Below, piece after piece: positions 61,105 to 64,000 of a stretch of DNA of 64,000 bases. The notes beneath the pieces are model-generated. The model ran no database searches and had not been told where the DNA came from. It worked only from the letters and a program-made list of their open reading frames with translations. The translations under genes were made by a program, and so were the position numbers. The DNA lies in the NCBI GenBank assembly GCA_024347235.1, contig AP025283.1, forward strand, positions 2,232,001 through 2,296,000. Reading direction: 5' to 3'. Positions within the stretch are counted from its first letter, which is position 1. Every line of letters starts with the position of its first letter. This DNA comes from Aliamphritea spongicola (GTDB lineage Bacteria; Pseudomonadota; Gammaproteobacteria; Pseudomonadales; Balneatricaceae).

Positions 61105-61536
61105 CTACGATGCTTTACCTGCTTCCAGATAAATTGCCGGCTTAATGTCCAGCAGGCGGGTGTTGTTCAGACAATCCAGCCCGCGCACAGTAATTTCCCC
61201 GTCGCTTATCTGCTGGATAGGCAGTACCGCCGCACCGACAGGATTGGGCCGAAGAGGCGTCCTGAGGGCAAAGGTGCCAGAGCGCTTCGAATCGGTGTCA
61301 TCACATCCTCCGGTACCTGTGTAACGGTAGGGCTGATTGACGGACTCATCCGGGTTCTGCAGCCAGTAGAGAATCAGAATATTCTGACCTTCATTCAGCC
61401 CGCTGAGCTCACGGCGGTATTCAGGTTTCAGTTTTAGCTGGCATGCGGGGCCCTCAAAGGAAATGTTGTTAGGGCAGGCATCCAGTGTGTTGTATGGGGT
61501 AGATATGTGGCCAATGAAAGTAAGTTGTCGGTTCAT
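61105..61536 (-). CDS. TrmO/TsaA-like SAM-dependent methyltransferase
   Basis: An intact 143-residue protein with the TsaA-like features IGHISTPYNTLDAC, ALRTPLRPNPVGAAVLPI and GLDCLNNTRLLDIKP. TrmO methylates the N6-threonylcarbamoyladenosine at tRNA position 37. The protein is shorter than E. coli TrmO, which has an extra C-terminal domain, so the acceptor may differ. It is followed downstream by the EamA gene on the same strand, upstream in order. Confidence 0.82.
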   Translation of the reverse strand: MNRQLTFIGHISTPYNTLDACPNNISFEGPACQLKLKPEYRRELSGLNEGQNILILYWLQNPDESVNQPYRYTGTGGCDDTDSKRSGTFALRTPLRPNPVGAAVLPIQQISDGEITVRGLDCLNNTRLLDIKPAIYLEAGKAS

Positions 61537-61559
61537 TTATGCTTCCTCGTTTCTTGTCT

Positions 61560-62445
61560 TTAGCGGCCTTCTTTTGCAGCTGACATGGCGTAAACCAGGA
61601 TGGTGATCAGGATGACTGAGCCACCGATGATGCTGGTAACCGGCGGAACTTCACCAAAAAGCCAAATGCCCATAGCGGGGCAAACACCGCTTCTATCATC
61701 AGGATCATGCCGACTTCCGGTGCCGTGATGTAGCGGGTGGCAACCTGAGACAGCACCCGGCCAAACGGTGCGGTGAATAATCCCATTACACCCATGATGA
61801 TCCAGGTGCTCATGCTGAAAGACCCGGGTGAGGCCAGGAAGAACATCACGATTGCCAGGAAAAATCCGCCAAGGCCAACGCTGGCCATACGGCTGACGCC
61901 TTGATACTTGCGCAGTAGCGTCTGGTTCAGTGACAGGCAGGTGACTGCGAACAATGCCAGCGCATCCCCAGTAAATTACCGGATTCGAATGAGCCGGAGA
62001 CCACGATTGCGATACCGATCATCACGGAAACAATGGCGATCCAGGTAGAACGACGGGTAACTTCACCGAGGAATATCCGGCTGAAAACCGCCGCCAGTGC
62101 CGGTGCTGCGCTTAGAATTACAAAGGTATTGGCGATCGAGGTGTTCTTAATACTCAGCACCAGCGCTGAGGCGCTGCCGAGCATCAGAATGCCGGATAGC
62201 ACGACTGGCCAGCCGCTTTCCCGAACGGCTTTAACCACACCACGTTCATCCCGCAGCTGGATGAATACTGGCATAGATATGGCTGTGAACAGGCCGAACA
62301 GAAAGGCTGTATCAAAACCGCTTACCCCTGAAAAACGGATAAAGATCGGATCGAAACTCATCAGTAGTGCGCCGGCAAGGGCAATTAATATACCGCTGGC
62401 GCGGGTGTTTCCTGCGGTAAGTTTTTGGGTGAGGGAATAGTTCAT
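61560..62445 (-). CDS. EamA/DMT-family transporter (frameshifted)
   Basis: About 295 residues with ten membrane helices in two EamA repeats (LIALAGALLMSFDPIFIRFSG; ITAPEVGMILMIEAVFAPLWA). Two breaks near 61970 and 61660 are repaired to give GNLLGDALALFAVTCLS and FGEVPPVTSIIGGSVILI, ending YAMSAAKEGR at 61560. It is divergent from a TetR gene, with two identical-core palindromes in between, so a regulated exporter is likely. Confidence 0.87.
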
Positions 62446-62457
62446 TGTTGTATCCTT

Positions 62458-62487
62458 AATAAATCATACTGGCTGGTATGATTTATT
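62458..62487. promoter_or_regulatory. TetR-family operator 1
   Basis: aataaatcatac and gtatgatttatt are perfect 12-bp arms around tggctg. The site covers the likely promoter of the exporter gene. Confidence 0.78.
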
Positions 62488-62508
62488 AAGTTTGCAGGCT
62501 TGTCAAGA

Positions 62509-62532
62509 AAATCATACTATTAGGTATGATTT
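62509..62532. promoter_or_regulatory. TetR-family operator 2
   Basis: aaatcatac and gtatgattt, 9-bp arms around tattag, repeat the aatcatac core of operator 1. The two centres are 48 bp apart, close to the tetR start codon. Confidence 0.78.
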
Positions 62533-62549
62533 TTGGTTGAGGCGGAATA

Positions 62550-63149
62550 ATGGGCAAAATCGAGCAGAATAAAGAGAAAAACGCCGGGCAATTTTGCAGG
62601 CAGCGCAGGAGGTATTTCTGTCAGAGGGCTTTGTGCAGGCGGGGATGGATAAGATTGCCGCGCAGGCACAGGTGACCAAGCAGACGGTGTATCGCTATTT
62701 CCCATCGAAAACCGAACTCTTTAAGGCGACACTGCAGTACATGGGGAAAGCTCTGAGCCGGATGTAATGGCCCATCTTACTGATCCGGATACTGAGCAGG
62801 CGCTGCATAATTTTGCCCTAGGGTTCCTGCGTTTTCATATGACCGATGTTCACCTGGCGACTTTCAGGCTGCTGGTGGCAGAAGGTGGCAAAGCCCCGGA
62901 AATGACCGCAACTTTCCGTGAAGTGGGCCCGGATGATACATCCGCAAGGCTGGAGGCGTTCTTCCGTGAGCGTATGGGGCTCAGCAACGCCGGGAGGGTT
63001 GTCCGGCTATGGACCGGTATGCTGTTGTCATTAAGAGGGGCGTGCTGATGGGGATGGCGCGCCCGGATGATGCTGAGATTGAGCAGCATGCCCGAAGCGC
63101 GACGGAATTTATGCTGGCAGCGGTGGCTGCTGAGCGTGCCGGAAATTGA
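62550..63149 (+). CDS. TetR/AcrR family repressor (frameshifted)
   Basis: About 200 residues. The helix-turn-helix is AGMDKIAAQAQVTKQTVYRYF, followed by a ligand domain. Three breaks: gaaaaacg (62577, one A; restores KEKRRAILQAA), gagccgg (62759, one C; restores ALSPDVMAHL) and gaggggcg (63036, one G; restores LRGGVLMGMARP). The two palindromes upstream, shared with the exporter promoter, are its probable operators. Confidence 0.88.
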
Positions 63150-63160
63150 CCGGTTTTGGC

Positions 63161-63190
63161 TAAAAAGCCTGCTGACGGTTGTCAGCAGGC
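63161..63190 (-). terminator. Rho-independent terminator of the ABC exporter
   Basis: gcctgctgac (63167-63176) and gtcagcaggc (63181-63190) form a 10-bp stem with a 4-nt loop; on the minus strand it is followed by ttttt. Confidence 0.88.
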
Positions 63191-63203
63191 CTGCAGCAAG
63201 AGA

Positions 63204-64000
63204 TCAGTCTTCGCCGAGAAAGTCGCCGCTCTGGTGTGCCCATAGCTGGGCGTAGATGCCGCCTTTATCAAGTAGTTCCTGATGGCTGCCTTCTTCAACG
63301 ATGCGGCCTTTATCCAGCACGATGAGCCGGTCCATTGCCGCGATGGTTGAGAGGCGGTGGGCAATGGCGATTACCGTTTTGTTCTCCATCAGACGGGTAA
63401 GGTTCTGCTGAATGGCCGCTTCTACTTCTGAGTCCAGCGCGGAAGTGGCTTCATCCAGCAGCAGAATAGGCGCATCTTTCAGCAGTACCCGGGCAATGGC
63501 GATCCGCTGGCGCTGACCACCGGAGAGTTTTACGCCCCGTTCACCTACCTGAGCATCGTAGCCGGTACCGCCCTTCGGATCGCTCAGGCTGTCGATGAAC
63601 TGGTCAGCCTGGGCTTGCGCGGTAGCGGCACGCATATCTTCTTCACTGGCGTCCGGGCGGCCATACATGATGTTTTCCCGGATGCTGCGATGTAGCAGGG
63701 AGGTATCCTGTGTAACCATGCCCAGATGACTGCGCAGACTTTCCTGACTGACGTCGGTAATGTCGGTACCGTCGATGGTGATTTTACCGGCATCCAGATC
63801 GTAAAAACGCATCAGTAGGTTAACCAGGGTGGACTTGCCTGCACCGGAGCGGCCCACTAAGCCGACCTTTTCGCCCGGGCGGATGCGCAGGTTCATGGCT
63901 TCGATTAAGGGGATGTCCTCGCCGTAATTAAAGCTGATGTTGTTAAAGTGGATTTCACCACTGCTAACCTGCAGTGCCGGGGCATTGGGTTTGTCCTGTA
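63204..64000 (-). CDS. ABC exporter with C-terminal ATPase, MsbA/LmrA type, cut at window end
   Basis: The C-terminal part (about 265 residues visible) of a fused membrane-ATPase ABC exporter; the frame is open to the window edge, so the membrane domain lies outside. Walker A is GRSGAGKST, the signature GVKLSGGQRQRIAIARVLL, Walker B ILLLDEATSALD and the switch histidine IAHRLSTI. A strong terminator follows the stop. The substrate, lipid or drug, cannot be told from this part. Confidence 0.93.
   Translation of the reverse strand, partial: QDKPNAPALQVSSGEIHFNNISFNYGEDIPLIEAMNLRIRPGEKVGLVGRSGAGKSTLVNLLMRFYDLDAGKITIDGTDITDVSQESLRSHLGMVTQDTSLLHRSIRENIMYGRPDASEEDMRAATAQAQADQFIDSLSDPKGGTGYDAQVGERGVKLSGGQRQRIAIARVLLKDAPILLLDEATSALDSEVEAAIQQNLTRLMENKTVIAIAHRLSTIAAMDRLIVLDKGRIVEEGSHQELLDKGGIYAQLWAHQSGDFLGED

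Noticed and set aside
1-64000. Programmed frameshifting or widespread pseudogenes as the cause of split genes
   Set aside because: Breaks occur in unrelated genes, without conserved slippery sequences or stimulatory structures, and are repaired by one base in nearby runs.
1-64000. CRISPR arrays, tRNA or rRNA genes, transposases and phage structural genes
   Set aside because: No regularly spaced repeats, cloverleaf-like segments or recognisable transposase/phage motifs were found on either strand.

Overview
The window is a 64 kb piece of a roughly 50-55 % GC gammaproteobacterial chromosome. Two TRAP transporter operons, class III cyclase and c-di-GMP signalling proteins, a NorR/flavohemoprotein system and a PBPRA1643-type SEC-C protein suggest a marine, Oceanospirillales-like heterotroph; this is inference from gene content, with no rRNA or marker gene to confirm it. 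No tRNA, rRNA, CRISPR array, transposase or integrase was seen.

The most pervasive feature is that about two thirds of the genes are broken by single-base shifts, roughly 80-90 in all. Almost every one is repaired by adding one base to an existing short mononucleotide run, including inside Walker A, GAFTGA and cyclase motifs. I treat these as homopolymer-contraction errors and annotate each gene as one span; 'frameshifted' below means this unless stated.

Layout: 1-2.3 kb, aldehyde dehydrogenase end and a rubredoxin/rubredoxin-reductase fusion. 2.4-8.9 kb, TPR/beta-barrel protein, FecR-domain protein, class II cyclic-nucleotide phosphodiesterase and CHASE2 adenylate cyclase, apparently one envelope-sensing cAMP module. 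8.9-12.5 kb, HD-GYP and GAF-GGDEF-EAL proteins (c-di-GMP turnover). 12.7-21.2 kb, ABC-2 exporter, GST/TetR pair, TRAP operon, flavodoxin, methyltransferase and DUF1801. 21.6-24.7 kb, an AT-rich cluster of three integron-type gene cassettes with attC-like sites and no integrase. 24.9-28.4 kb, PhoD-like phosphatase, SEC-C protein, membrane-anchored methyltransferase and DUF4253 protein. 28.7-34.2 kb, an accessory segment: a hairpin-rich leader, an unknown 131-residue protein, a 1210-residue AT-rich YobI-family membrane P-loop NTPase and two small membrane proteins.

34.4-41.5 kb holds a catabolic block (hydroxyacid dehydrogenase, aldehyde dehydrogenase, serine acetyltransferase-like, glyoxalase-like, M20 amidohydrolase, LysR, LysE). 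41.6-42.4 kb is a YafN/YafO toxin-antitoxin pair with its operator. 42.6-49.4 kb holds MOSC, LysR, AEC and PQ-loop-like transporters, EamA, FosA, and an ArsR/permease pair sharing a palindromic operator. 49.4-52.9 kb is the nitric-oxide response unit: hmp and a small membrane protein behind a sigma-54 promoter, with NorR-type sites, divergent from norR. 53.2-55.2 kb has chrA and a beta-barrel porin. 55.2-60.7 kb is a second TRAP operon behind strong palindromes and followed by a NarL-type two-component pair. 60.8-64 kb has a small unknown gene, a TrmO-like protein, an EamA/TetR divergent pair with two matching operators, and an ABC exporter running off the end.
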